The translations under genes were made by a program, and so were the position numbers. The notes beneath the pieces were generated by a model, which was given only the letters and a program-made list of their open reading frames with translations, ran no database searches and had not been told where the DNA came from. From Leptolyngbya sp. FACHB-261 (GTDB taxonomy: Bacteria > Cyanobacteriota > Cyanobacteriia > FACHB-261), in contig NZ_JACJPL010000026.1 in the NCBI RefSeq assembly GCF_014696065.1, forward strand, positions 248,001 to 312,000: a stretch of DNA of 64,000 nucleotides, read 5' to 3'. Positions 1 through 7,994 of this stretch are shown one piece after another. Position 1 is the stretch's first letter. Each line of letters starts with the position of its first letter.

Positions 1-2
1 AT

Positions 3-488
3 GCTAGCATCATTTCAACTATCTTAGTTCGCAAGCTGTTTGAAGGTAACAAGGAGAATTTCACCTCGGATGAGCCAGACAAAGTCGTTAATGCTGTCGT
101 CTTTGTGGAAGAGGCTCAAAATGTTCTGTCTCAAGAGTTTGTTAAGTCAAATGCGAATCCATTTGTCAGAGTAGCAAAGGAAGGCCGTAAATTTGGACTC
201 GGCTTAGTTGCTGTAACGCAGCGCCCTTCTGCAATTTCTGATGAAATTCGAACTCAAGCAGAAAATTTCTTTGCTTTTCATATGGGCAATTCTGATGACA
301 TTAAGGCACTTGTGAAGTCCAATATCAACTACGATGGAGTAATCTCAAACTTTATCCAACGTGAGACAATCGCAGGTAATCTCTATATGGTTTCTTCAGA
401 TCAAGCTTTTGCCCTTCCTGTTCGGGTTACTGAATTTGAAAAACTGGTAGAAGAGAAAGTGTATTCAGAGACCAGATTTAAAGATTGA
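3..488 (+). CDS. HerA/FtsK-like P-loop ATPase, C-terminal part (5' end outside window)
   Basis: The frame is open from the first bases of the window, so this is the C-terminal part (about 161 residues) of a larger protein. The Walker B strand is visible as hydrophobic residues ending in VVFVEEAQNVL, followed about 35 residues later by GLVAVTQRPSAI, the sensor-like strand typical of HerA/VirB4/DUF87 translocases. The Walker A part lies upstream and cannot be seen. HerA-type ATPases form hexameric rings that move on DNA and are common in antiphage systems. The next gene, a DUF4338/DruA-like protein, starts about 45 bases downstream on the same strand, so the two probably form one operon. Codon use is AT-richer than the core genes of this window, in keeping with an accessory origin. 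The family call is good; the exact subfamily is uncertain because the N-terminus is missing. Confidence 0.75.
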   Translation, partial: ASIISTILVRKLFEGNKENFTSDEPDKVVNAVVFVEEAQNVLSQEFVKSNANPFVRVAKEGRKFGLGLVAVTQRPSAISDEIRTQAENFFAFHMGNSDDIKALVKSNINYDGVISNFIQRETIAGNLYMVSSDQAFALPVRVTEFEKLVEEKVYSETRFKD

Positions 489-532
489 TTCAGGCTAAGA
501 GTGATATCTTAAAAATTCTTAGATGAGGTGTG

Positions 533-1606
533 ATGGAAGAGAAACACAAGCAATTCCTTAAACGAAAGCTGCTTAAAAATCTAAAAGATTATGGAGTTGT
601 GTGGAACGAAAAAAAACATCAAGTTATTGTTGAAGATTTCAGAGAGGTTCAGCGAAAACTAGCTGAACGGACAAATTCAAAAGGGCAAGAGTATAAAAAT
701 AAAGTTCAAAAGTATCTTGCGCAACCATCAGATATTAATATATCTAAAATCAACCCTCGCCTCGTTGCAGTTGAATCTAGAGCCGAACATCAACGTCTTT
801 GGGCATATGCTACATCTCGTTGGTCTGTACCTGTTACAGTTGGGTATGGGAGACGTCTTCGATACTTTGTCTTCGATCGTCAGAATGATAAGTTGATTGG
901 TATAGTTGGTCTTTGTGATCCCGTCATTGGTTTAGGTACTAGGGATGACAAGTCTATTGGATGGACAAAAGATCAAAAAGTGCAGCGCTTATATAATTGC
1001 ATGACTGCATATATTCTTGGAGCAATTCCGCCTTATAACAAGGTGCTTGGCTCAAAACTGGTAGCTCTTACTTTAATGTTTCCAAGAGTTCGCAAGGACT
1101 TCTATCAAAAATATAAAGATAGTTCCTCTCTTATTAGTGGGGAAAATAAAAAATCTCATCTTATTTATATTGATACATTAGGAGCGTTTGGTAAATCAGC
1201 GATTTATAATCGGTTGACAAATTGGGAATTTATAAATTATACAAAAGGGCAAAGCCATCTCCACATAACGGCTAATGGTAGTTGGGAATTAATCAAGCAA
1301 GTTGTTCCAGAAGATGCTTTTGAAACTTATGAGTTCGGTCAGGGACCAAATTGGAAACTGCGTACATTGAGAAGAGCCTTGCGTGAACTTGGTTTGTCGG
1401 AGGAGATGCTTAGTATTGGCTGGCAGAGAGGTTATTACCGTTGTCCTCTAGCTGAGAATTGGCAAGAGTATTTACTGGGAGAGACAAACCGGGTTATATG
1501 GAAAAGCTTTACTCAAAGAGATTTAGTGAACTATTGGTACGAAAGATGGGTGATGCCTAGATTTGATACTTTACAAGCTAATTTAGAGTCGTACACTGAC
1601 CGATAG
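533..1606 (+). CDS. DUF4338 (DruA-like) protein
   Basis: A protein of 357 residues. An in-frame GTG lies directly before the ATG at 533; I prefer the ATG, which has GAGGTG three bases upstream. Residues from about 75 onward resemble DUF4338, the fold of Druantia protein DruA: a segment with LVAVESRAEH, then LIGIVGLCDPV, GLGTRDDKSIGW and a LIYIDTLGAFGKSAIYNRL strand-helix. In known Druantia systems DruA is a small partner of a very large helicase, DruE; here the neighbour is instead a HerA-like ATPase. No TM segment or signal peptide is visible. The gene is AT-rich, like its upstream neighbour, and the pair is followed by an unrelated minus-strand regulator. Biochemical activity of this domain is not known to me. 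A defence role is an inference from family and context. Confidence 0.7.
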   Translation: MEEKHKQFLKRKLLKNLKDYGVVWNEKKHQVIVEDFREVQRKLAERTNSKGQEYKNKVQKYLAQPSDINISKINPRLVAVESRAEHQRLWAYATSRWSVPVTVGYGRRLRYFVFDRQNDKLIGIVGLCDPVIGLGTRDDKSIGWTKDQKVQRLYNCMTAYILGAIPPYNKVLGSKLVALTLMFPRVRKDFYQKYKDSSSLISGENKKSHLIYIDTLGAFGKSAIYNRLTNWEFINYTKGQSHLHITANGSWELIKQVVPEDAFETYEFGQGPNWKLRTLRRALRELGLSEEMLSIGWQRGYYRCPLAENWQEYLLGETNRVIWKSFTQRDLVNYWYERWVMPRFDTLQANLESYTDR

Positions 1607-1693
1607 GGGGGCTGACTTGTACTTAAGGTGAATTTTGATCTATCCAAGTATTATATGGAAAAAGTTAATCTAATACATTTTCAAAATCTCAAC

Positions 1694-2029
1694 CTACTCT
1701 ACAGGCTCCACTCGCTTCAAATGTTCCTGCCCCCATTCACAAAGAGCTTTCAGCGCAGGCTCAAGGCTTTTACCATAATCCGTAAATGAATATTCAACCT
1801 TGGCAGGAACATCCGGATAAACTTTTCGATTAACAACTCCATCGTTTTCTAATTCTCGAAGCTGTTGAGCCAACACCTTTTCGCTGATCTCAGGCATCAA
1901 TCGTTTTAACTCGCTAAAGCGTCTTGCCTCATCCTTCAATTGCCATAAAATTAAGATCTTCCACTTCCCGCCCAGAACTTTTAAAGTAGCCTGAACAAAT
2001 CTCGTACCCTCAGTTTGCCCTTCCGGCAT
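1694..2029 (-). CDS. HxlR-family transcriptional regulator
   Basis: A 111-residue single-domain winged-helix protein. The HxlR core is clear: VLGGKWKILILWQL near residue 20, then RFSELKRLMPEISEKVLAQQL (recognition helix region) and the wing with VNRKVYPDVPAKVEYSFT. The length is normal for the family. HxlR proteins bind as dimers to short palindromes and often respond to electrophiles or redox stress through cysteines; this one has a single Cys near the C-terminus (ALCEWG). A GGAAG ribosome-binding site precedes the ATG. The gene is divergent from an SDR oxidoreductase, with a CTTAC-A6-GTAAG palindrome between them, the usual arrangement where the regulator controls both itself and the enzyme. 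The inducer is unknown. Confidence 0.92.
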   Translation of the reverse strand: MPEGQTEGTRFVQATLKVLGGKWKILILWQLKDEARRFSELKRLMPEISEKVLAQQLRELENDGVVNRKVYPDVPAKVEYSFTDYGKSLEPALKALCEWGQEHLKRVEPVE

Positions 2030-2065
2030 TTGCGTTCTTCCTTAAAGATCTTCAAGACTTGGAGG

Positions 2066-2081
2066 CTTACAAAAAAGTAAG
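2066..2081. promoter_or_regulatory. Palindrome CTTAC-AAAAAA-GTAAG, probable HxlR operator
   Basis: Perfect five-base arms around an A6 centre, located 37 bases upstream of the HxlR start and 75 bases upstream of the SDR start. It is the only obvious dyad in this 126-base divergent intergenic region. HxlR dimers are known to bind palindromes with short arms and AT-rich centres, so this is the best candidate operator. The assignment is inferred from position and symmetry. Confidence 0.5.
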
Positions 2082-2155
2082 TTCTTCCCAAAAAACAAAC
2101 GTGAGCATACCATGTATCTGTTCAGCAATCACCTCTGTGAACAGGAGCTAACCTC

Positions 2156-2890
2156 ATGTCAGCATTGACAGGAAAAGTCGCAATCGTAACCGGCTCATCA
2201 CGGGGTATTGGACGAGCAATTGCCGAACGCTTAGGCAAAGATGGTGCTAATGTTGTCGTGACTTATGTTGGCAACCGAGACAAAGCAGAAGAAGTTGTGT
2301 CAGCCATCCAAGCAACTGGAGCAGAGGCAATTGCCATACAAGCCGACATGAGAAGTCTGACTGATATTGGCAAGCTATTTCAGCAGACACTTGAACGTTT
2401 CGGAAAGCTAGATATTCTCGTCAACAATGCCGCTGGCAAAAACATCTTCAAACCCACTGCTGAGCTGACCGAAGAAGAATACAACAGCATGTTTGATATC
2501 ACCAGAGGCGTTTACTTCGCATTGCAACAGGCCGCGCAGCACATGTCAGACGGAGGGCGCATCGTCAACATGTCTACCAGCGGTACAGCAATGGCAATTC
2601 CAAGCGGTGGCGCTTATTCAGGCAGTAAAGCAGCAATTGAGCAGTTCAGCATGTGCCTGGCCAAGGAACTTGGTCCCCGTGGTATCACCGTCAATACCGT
2701 TTCTCCCGGCGTGACCGCAACCGATGGACTTGTGCTCGAGCAAGACCAGGTGAATCAAATGATTGCTCAAACTCCCTTGGGACGTTTGGGTCAGCCTGAT
2801 GATGTTGCCAGTGCTGTTGCCTTATTAGTCTCCGATGACGCCCGTTGGGTAACAGGCCAAGGGCTACGAGCAAACGGCGGCATTGTGTAG
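2156..2890 (+). CDS. SDR family oxidoreductase (3-oxoacyl-ACP reductase-like)
   Basis: A 244-residue classical short-chain dehydrogenase. The cofactor motif TGSSRGIG lies near residue 12, NNAAG near residue 90, and the catalytic Ser/Tyr/Lys set is seen as NMSTSG and YSGSKAA around residues 140-160. Classical SDRs use NAD(P)H to reduce carbonyls or oxidise alcohols. The family is too broad to fix the substrate; FabG-like or stress-related aldehyde/quinone reduction are both possible. The ATG at 2156 has AGGAG eight bases upstream. It is divergent from an HxlR regulator, which commonly controls an SDR of this kind in response to reactive electrophiles; that link is inferred. Confidence 0.92.
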   Translation: MSALTGKVAIVTGSSRGIGRAIAERLGKDGANVVVTYVGNRDKAEEVVSAIQATGAEAIAIQADMRSLTDIGKLFQQTLERFGKLDILVNNAAGKNIFKPTAELTEEEYNSMFDITRGVYFALQQAAQHMSDGGRIVNMSTSGTAMAIPSGGAYSGSKAAIEQFSMCLAKELGPRGITVNTVSPGVTATDGLVLEQDQVNQMIAQTPLGRLGQPDDVASAVALLVSDDARWVTGQGLRANGGIV

Positions 2891-2949
2891 CGCCGGATTC
2901 GTCCAATTTGAATGTAAATAATCTCTGTTTCAGAGTTGTTTAGGTATGA

Positions 2950-3111
2950 ATGGCTAGCTCTATAGAATCTCTGTGGCGAGACGTAACAAATTCTGCAAGA
3001 TCTTTAGAGCTAGCCATAAACTTTCAAAGCATCGCGCGGGCAATTGTGAAACGGTTGCCCGATGACGATGATTACCCTACTAAAATCATCAAAAATATGA
3101 AGCTTGTATGA
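2950..3111 (+). CDS. Small hypothetical protein, 53 aa
   Basis: ATG at 2950 to TGA at 3109-3111. The product begins MASSIESLWRDVT and ends IIKNMKLV, with an acidic run (PDDDD) near residue 40 and a basic stretch before it (ARAIVKRL). Composition looks like a real soluble protein rather than random sequence, but the ribosome-binding site is weak. The first codons (2950-2962) and codons 19-23 (3005-3017) form a perfect 13-base inverted repeat, so the ORF overlaps a potential RNA hairpin. It lies 90 bases upstream of the nuclease-ParA gene on the same strand and might belong to that operon. I recognise no family. Treat it as a plausible but unproven gene. Confidence 0.35.
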   Translation: MASSIESLWRDVTNSARSLELAINFQSIARAIVKRLPDDDDYPTKIIKNMKLV

Positions 3112-3201
3112 TTTTCCCGGTAAATAAGTAACGGGCGGCGTGGATATTCATCTTCGAGTGGGCAGACTGGGACTGGACATTGCCTGAGCCGTCCTCACCC
3201 C

Positions 3202-4542
3202 ATGAACACGACAACCATTAGTCTTCGCGCTGCCCTGCGAAGTCTTCCTGAAAATGCCCAGGAACCCATTGTTGAGACGCTTTTTGCAACGCCGCTGCTA
3301 GAAGCATTAGGGTTTCAGTCTGGAGAAATTCATCCAGAGTACAACACTGGCGATGGAGCGGTTGATAAAGCCGCCAGAAAAACCATCGGAGACGATGTTT
3401 TTCTATATACAAAAGCGAATCCCTATCTCCTAGTTGAGTTGAAAGGGAGAGACATCAACCTATCCAGCGAGGCCGCAGACTATCAAAAGACAGTCAAGCA
3501 ATTAAAGCGATATCTGCTTGCGCCTAACTGTCAGACAGTCCAGTGGGGAATTATTACCAATTCTTGCCACATTCAACTATTTCGGAAGCATGGGAGAGTA
3601 ATTTTCCCAGCAACCCAGTGCCTTTCCCTAAACGAAGACAATGTTGATCAAGTCGTTGCTCTCATACGCCAAAAAATTGAAAAGCCAGCCAAGGCCCTGA
3701 CGATTGCCGTTTACAACAACAAAGGCGGCGTTGGGAAAACAACGACAACCGTTAATCTTGCCAGTATCCTAACTTTTCTAGGCAAGAAAGTCTTGGTGAT
3801 TGATCTTGACCCCAATCAGCAAGATTTAACAAGTTCTCTAGGTTTACCAGTGAGCAAGGGAGACGTTCTCAATGCTCTTACCGAACGGGAAGTCAAGCTT
3901 CAGAGCGCTATCCGTCCCTATTCATTTCCCCTGAAGACCAAAAAATCAGAGCTTAGATTTGACATCATTCCGGCTGATGAAGGATTAGTCGAAGAATCTG
4001 AGGCGTTACTAAATCAGCGGATAAAACGCAATGCGCTTTATCGAAAGTTAGAACCGGCAAGACAAGAGTATGACTATATTCTGATAGATGCCCCACCTAA
4101 TTGGCGTTTTTACAGCCAGCTCGCTGTCTACGCAGCTGATGTCGTTCTCATGCCAACAAAGCATAATAATCTTTTCTCCCTGGAGAATGCCGCAACGGCA
4201 ATCAAGAAGTTCATCCCTAAAACGCAAGAGGAAAAGGCTGATGGCACTCCCGTCGCCTTGCCAATTTTCTTCAATGGCGAGAAGATTACCCCACCTCAGC
4301 TAGCGGTTGCACAGCAGGAAATCAACAGCATTATCAAAGCTGTCAAGAAGGAAGAGAAGTTTGATCTGTTGCCTTACTTCTATCCCAGATACACCAACGC
4401 CGTCAGAGATCTCCACATCCATCAAATACCGAGCTACGCTAACATCGCCGGTGCAGCCTTTTCGCGCACGCCCGCAGTCTACCGCGATAGATCGGCTCAT
4501 GAGTATTACAAAAATCTAGCCAAGGAGTACTTCCTGCAATGA
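3202..4542 (+). CDS. Restriction-type nuclease domain fused to ParA/MinD-like ATPase
   Basis: A 446-residue two-domain protein. Residues 1-165 resemble the N-terminal nuclease region of type I restriction R subunits: D65 followed by the strand YLLVELKGR supplies a likely PD-(D/E)XK site with E79 and K81, and the domain continues with GIITNSCHIQLFR. Residues about 167-440 are a ParA ATPase with deviant Walker A NNKGGVGKTTTT, the DLDPNQQDLT switch and IDAPPNW (Walker B). ParA proteins dimerise on ATP and bind DNA non-specifically. The ATG has no strong ribosome-binding site. The stop overlaps the start of the ParB-like gene by four bases (ATGA), so translation is coupled. Replicon partition, defence, or both are possible roles; the nuclease fusion argues against a plain partition ATPase. 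Confidence 0.85.
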   Translation: MNTTTISLRAALRSLPENAQEPIVETLFATPLLEALGFQSGEIHPEYNTGDGAVDKAARKTIGDDVFLYTKANPYLLVELKGRDINLSSEAADYQKTVKQLKRYLLAPNCQTVQWGIITNSCHIQLFRKHGRVIFPATQCLSLNEDNVDQVVALIRQKIEKPAKALTIAVYNNKGGVGKTTTTVNLASILTFLGKKVLVIDLDPNQQDLTSSLGLPVSKGDVLNALTEREVKLQSAIRPYSFPLKTKKSELRFDIIPADEGLVEESEALLNQRIKRNALYRKLEPARQEYDYILIDAPPNWRFYSQLAVYAADVVLMPTKHNNLFSLENAATAIKKFIPKTQEEKADGTPVALPIFFNGEKITPPQLAVAQQEINSIIKAVKKEEKFDLLPYFYPRYTNAVRDLHIHQIPSYANIAGAAFSRTPAVYRDRSAHEYYKNLAKEYFLQ

Positions 4543-5225
4543 GTAATCCCAGAGATATTGGCAACTTGATGCATCTATACCTAGATGAGATCAGCCCTGG
4601 CAACGGAACCGATGCCCCTGAGTTTTTGCTCAAAGCGTCCGCCAATCTGCTCAATCAAAAAGGGGGACGAAACTGGATCCCAGTCATCGTCAAAGAAACC
4701 GGCGAAGACAAGTACGAAGTCATCGGCAACTCCTTCGTCTATGCTGTTGCTGAAAAGGCTGGCTTAGAGCGCATTTGGTGCATTATTGCTGACGACAGCA
4801 GCGATACAGTCGAGATTACCAAAGTACTTGCAGGCGAAGAGGTACCCAAAATCAACCTCTCCAAAGCTTCTAGAGACGAGATTATGGCAGCCCTGCAATA
4901 CTTAATTGAGCAACCCGCCAGCGCTCTCAAGACCGTCAAACTGGCCGTTGCGACCAATAGAATCGATGAAGCTCCCCGTCAATACTGGAAGAACTTCGAG
5001 CCCATCACAAACCTAAAGTGCGGCATCACCAAAGGCAAAAAACTTGACGCTCTCAAGCAAGTGTTTTATCTGACACCTCAAACAATGCCAGACACCATCA
5101 CCGACGCAGACATTCTCAAAACGATGTCAACAGCGGATTTAAAAGGAATGGCCAAGAAACGCGGTATTGCTGGTCTAAGCAAGATGAAAAAGGATGAACT
5201 CGTCGTTGCCCTGAGTAAGAATTGA
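4539..5225 (+). CDS. ParB-like / Rho_N (SAP-like) domain protein
   Basis: A 228-residue protein translationally coupled to the nuclease-ParA gene. Residues about 8-85 look like a ParB/sulfiredoxin-type N-terminal domain: LMHLYLDEISP, WIPVIVKETGEDKYEVIGN and AGLERIWCIIAD. The CTP-binding GERR motif of true ParB is not present; the equivalent position reads IGNSFVYAVAEKA, so a classic CTP-clamp function is doubtful. Residues about 195-228 form a Rho_N/SAP-like helical motif (ADLKGMAKKRGIAGLSKMKK) that usually binds nucleic acid. No helix-turn-helix typical of chromosomal ParB is obvious in the middle. A nucleic-acid-binding partner for the ParA-nuclease is the most natural reading. A probable terminator follows at 5273. 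Confidence 0.75.
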   Translation: MSNPRDIGNLMHLYLDEISPGNGTDAPEFLLKASANLLNQKGGRNWIPVIVKETGEDKYEVIGNSFVYAVAEKAGLERIWCIIADDSSDTVEITKVLAGEEVPKINLSKASRDEIMAALQYLIEQPASALKTVKLAVATNRIDEAPRQYWKNFEPITNLKCGITKGKKLDALKQVFYLTPQTMPDTITDADILKTMSTADLKGMAKKRGIAGLSKMKKDELVVALSKN

Positions 5226-5272
5226 AGTTAATCCGTTTCTGGCCTAACGCTAAGAGCGACACGTTAAGTTGT

Positions 5273-5307
5273 GAGGGTTGAACGCTAGTTCTGACCCTCT
5301 TTCTTTT
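5273..5307 (+). terminator. Terminator-like hairpin after the ParA/ParB-like operon
   Basis: Arms GAGGGT (5273-5278) and ACCCTC (5294-5299) with an inner GAAC/GTTC extension, followed by the pyrimidine run TTTCTTTT. It lies between the end of the ParB-like gene and the convergent HTH-AAA gene, as expected for a factor-independent terminator of the plus-strand operon. Confidence 0.55.
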
Positions 5308-5343
5308 AAAACCTGAAAGGCCTATAACAAGATATCAGTTTAT

Positions 5344-6633
5344 TCATAAATGAGCCTGTAAATACTGCCGATACAAATTGCAGCGTGTCAGTATACTATC
5401 TCCTTGAAATTTCACCAAGCCAAGGCTGTGCAATTTAAATTTATTTACCGTTGATAGTTTGACAGAATCATCGTCAAGCAAATTTTTCATTGCATCTGCT
5501 AATTCTGGCTGCTGTGTCAGAATTAAATATTGACGGCGTAGATGGTCTGCGTAGATACTTGACGAACTCATAGCGTTTTGTAGTATTTGCGCCAAAGTAA
5601 CATCCATATTGGCTAGATGAAAAAGGGTAAGACGCACTAAAAACGGATGTCCGCTAACCAGTTTCATTAATCCTTCAACTTCAGTCTCGTCCAAATTTAA
5701 TTGATGTCTTCGGGCTAAATCTAAAATTTGCTTCTTATCAAATTCAGGCAATTCTACAGATAGACCTACATTAAATGGTGAGTGGTTGATATCAAGAGGT
5801 ACGTACACTTCTGTAGAATGTACAATGACCAATCGCAGTTTCTTCCAAATCTCTCGCCATTTGCCTTCTTCATGCAAAGCGCGCAACAGTCCAAAAAAAT
5901 CTCGGCAAATTTCTGGATATTCAAAAACTTTGTCTACCTCATCCAAGCCAAGCGTTAGTGGTTTGCCGATGGTTGGTAGTAGATATTCCTCAAAATAGGC
6001 TTTGCATGCCATGCTACTACCCAAAATTTCCGCTAGATCCCAATAATCGCTAAGCTTATTGGGTATGTTTAAAGCCAAACTAACACTGGCACAAAACCAG
6101 CGAAAAAATTTATCTGAATTGACAAAAATTTCCTGGGCTGCGAGTTGAAAATCTAATATGACGGTGCAATCACCTTGAGATTTTGATCCCTCAATAATTC
6201 TGAGCAACAGCGAAGTTTTACCCATTTGCTTGGGTGCTTTAATTCTAATTAAAGCGCCAGGTTTTTGAATCTGTTCGTAGCAGCGTTCTTCAATGGGCAA
6301 GCGCTTAATATAAAATGGCGAATCGAGCGGCACTTGCCCGGCTGGGATCTCGCCAGTTGTAGCAGATATTGTGTTGGCAGCAGGCGATGAAAATACATCG
6401 TTCGCACTTTCTACCGTCAGATCAGCAACATTTTGCCATTCCAGTCCCAAAGCCCGACAAATTTCTCTAAAATTAAGGTAATCGACAGGTTTACCATTCA
6501 GAAAACTGCTGATAGTAGATTGAGACATCTGTAAATATTCAGCTAAATCCGTTTGGCGAATGTAGCCATTACGCGGTAGCGCTGATTTTGCTTCTGATAT
6601 GAATTCGGGACGTACTCTAACTGAACGTGGCAT
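5344..6633 (-). CDS. HTH (XRE-type) plus AAA-like (AAA_35) ATPase
   Basis: A 429-residue protein when started at the ATG at 6633, which has AGGTG about nine bases upstream; a GTG at 6645 would add four residues. Residues 1-70 hold a helix-turn-helix with TDLAEYLQMSQSTISSFLNG. The AAA-like ATPase domain follows, with Walker A APKQMGKTSLLL (Lys near 139) and Walker B LTLGLDEVDKV (Asp near 231), and later SGHPFLVRLTLFHLA typical of this family. Such STAND-like proteins are abundant in cyanobacteria and poorly characterised; the same ATPase type recurs in the giant protein at 7995. It is divergent from the TPR gene at 6805. A signal-sensing or antiphage role is possible but not shown by sequence. 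Confidence 0.85.
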   Translation of the reverse strand: MPRSVRVRPEFISEAKSALPRNGYIRQTDLAEYLQMSQSTISSFLNGKPVDYLNFREICRALGLEWQNVADLTVESANDVFSSPAANTISATTGEIPAGQVPLDSPFYIKRLPIEERCYEQIQKPGALIRIKAPKQMGKTSLLLRIIEGSKSQGDCTVILDFQLAAQEIFVNSDKFFRWFCASVSLALNIPNKLSDYWDLAEILGSSMACKAYFEEYLLPTIGKPLTLGLDEVDKVFEYPEICRDFFGLLRALHEEGKWREIWKKLRLVIVHSTEVYVPLDINHSPFNVGLSVELPEFDKKQILDLARRHQLNLDETEVEGLMKLVSGHPFLVRLTLFHLANMDVTLAQILQNAMSSSSIYADHLRRQYLILTQQPELADAMKNLLDDDSVKLSTVNKFKLHSLGLVKFQGDSILTRCNLYRQYLQAHL

Positions 6634-6804
6634 GTTTGATATCACCTAAGATATTCAATCTCGCTACAAAGTCGATACGTACTCGATATACTCCCATGCA
6701 AACTCAAGTGCTGCCAAGGTTACATAGGACTAGTAGGAATAAGGCTCAAGCCGACCCAATACACAGCCCTACTTTAACTGAAAACCTTTCTGGATTGTAT
6801 AGCC

Positions 6805-7812
6805 ATGAAATTCACCTTCAGACCTTCCTTGCTCGCTCCTGCCCTGTCGATTTTGCTGCTAGGTTTTTCGGTGCGATTAGTCGTTGCACAACTACCAGCT
6901 TCTAATGCCTCTGCTGGCTGTCAAACTCTTAAGCCAGCACATCTTAACACAGCAAACGATTTCATCGGCATGGGACACTTTCAAGAGGACTGCCAAAAAG
7001 ACTCTCAAGCTGCGGTTTCTTCTTTCACACAAGCAATTCAGCTCAATCCCACAGCTGAAGAACCCTACTATCATCGGGCAAATGCTTACGCTGCAGTTGG
7101 AAATTATCAAGCCGCAGTGGCAGACTATACTGAAGTTATTAGGCAAAATACAGGTAGATTCGGTTTTAGTAGTCCTGCATATTGGAACAGAGCTAGAGCT
7201 TATGAAAAATTAGGCGAAGAACAGAAAGCAATTTCAGATTTGGATCAATTAATCGGTGATAGTAGTTCCAACGCTGACGAGTACTTTTTTAGAGGTAATA
7301 TGTACCGGGAGCTAGGGAATAAAGAAAGTGCAATCGCCGATTACAAAGCAGCAGAAAAACTCTTTCGGGACTATTTAGATGGAGTTTACGGTAGTGGTCA
7401 TATGGATCCCATGAATCAAGAAAAACTGGATAAAGTCAGAAATGAATTATCCCGCCTGGGAGTAAATACTTCAATGCCACAGATTACGACTGGTCGTATT
7501 TTGCAATCAATCGCCAGAATAGAAGTCGAGCGAGCCTTAAAATTAGCAAGCTTTGAACCTCAACATCCAACGGCTCAGAGTTTTGATGCTCAACTTCAGG
7601 ATTTGTATCAACAATTGTCCGGAGCACAACCGCAACCCTATCAAGGAGTAGTAGAAAACCTGATATCAAATGCTGCATATGAAAAAATGGAAAGTCTTGA
7701 GGCCGAGCGAGCTCAACTCCTAGAAAAGTTTACTCCAAGCCATCCAGCAATATCATTAGTTGATAGCCAGAAAAATCAATTAGAAACCTTAATTCGCCGC
7801 AACAAGGTATAG
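6805..7812 (+). CDS. Exported TPR-repeat protein
   Basis: A 335-residue protein. The N-terminus is a good Sec signal peptide: a short basic start, a hydrophobic core around residues 9-27, and a likely cut after VVA (residue 28). There is no lipobox. Tetratricopeptide repeats occupy about residues 50-190, seen as alternating AVSSFTQAIQLNP, YYHRANAYAAVGNYQAAVADY and AISDLDQLIG segments. The C-terminal 120 residues hold two related helical segments (SIARIEVERALKLASFEPQHP and KMESLEAERAQLLEKFTPSHP), which look like an internal duplication. The protein probably works in the periplasm as a scaffold; partners are unknown. It sits between two AAA-like ATPase genes, but no operon structure joins them. 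Confidence 0.88.
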   Translation: MKFTFRPSLLAPALSILLLGFSVRLVVAQLPASNASAGCQTLKPAHLNTANDFIGMGHFQEDCQKDSQAAVSSFTQAIQLNPTAEEPYYHRANAYAAVGNYQAAVADYTEVIRQNTGRFGFSSPAYWNRARAYEKLGEEQKAISDLDQLIGDSSSNADEYFFRGNMYRELGNKESAIADYKAAEKLFRDYLDGVYGSGHMDPMNQEKLDKVRNELSRLGVNTSMPQITTGRILQSIARIEVERALKLASFEPQHPTAQSFDAQLQDLYQQLSGAQPQPYQGVVENLISNAAYEKMESLEAERAQLLEKFTPSHPAISLVDSQKNQLETLIRRNKV

Positions 7813-7831
7813 GCTTTTGTCGTCTCTAGAG

Positions 7832-7931
7832 TGTGTGGCGGTCTAAAATATAGGTGCAGAACCTGAGTGCTTGTTTACCGTCACGTACCACATAACTGAG
7901 TGCGTGACTTCGTGATTTTACAAGCCACACA
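7832..7931. other. Nested inverted repeats between the TPR and AAA-WD40 genes
   Basis: Outer arms TGTGTGGC (7832-7839) and GCCACACA (7924-7931) enclose inner arms GTCACG (7880-7885) and CGTGAC (7903-7908). Together they could fold into a long stem-loop of about 100 nt that would serve as transcription boundary or leader structure for the gene at 7995. There is no T-run after the outer arm. Confidence 0.25.
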
Positions 7932-7994
7932 AACTGTTTTTGTGATGAGCTAAAAACATTGACAACCTTAACCCATTAGTAATACGGTTAGACA

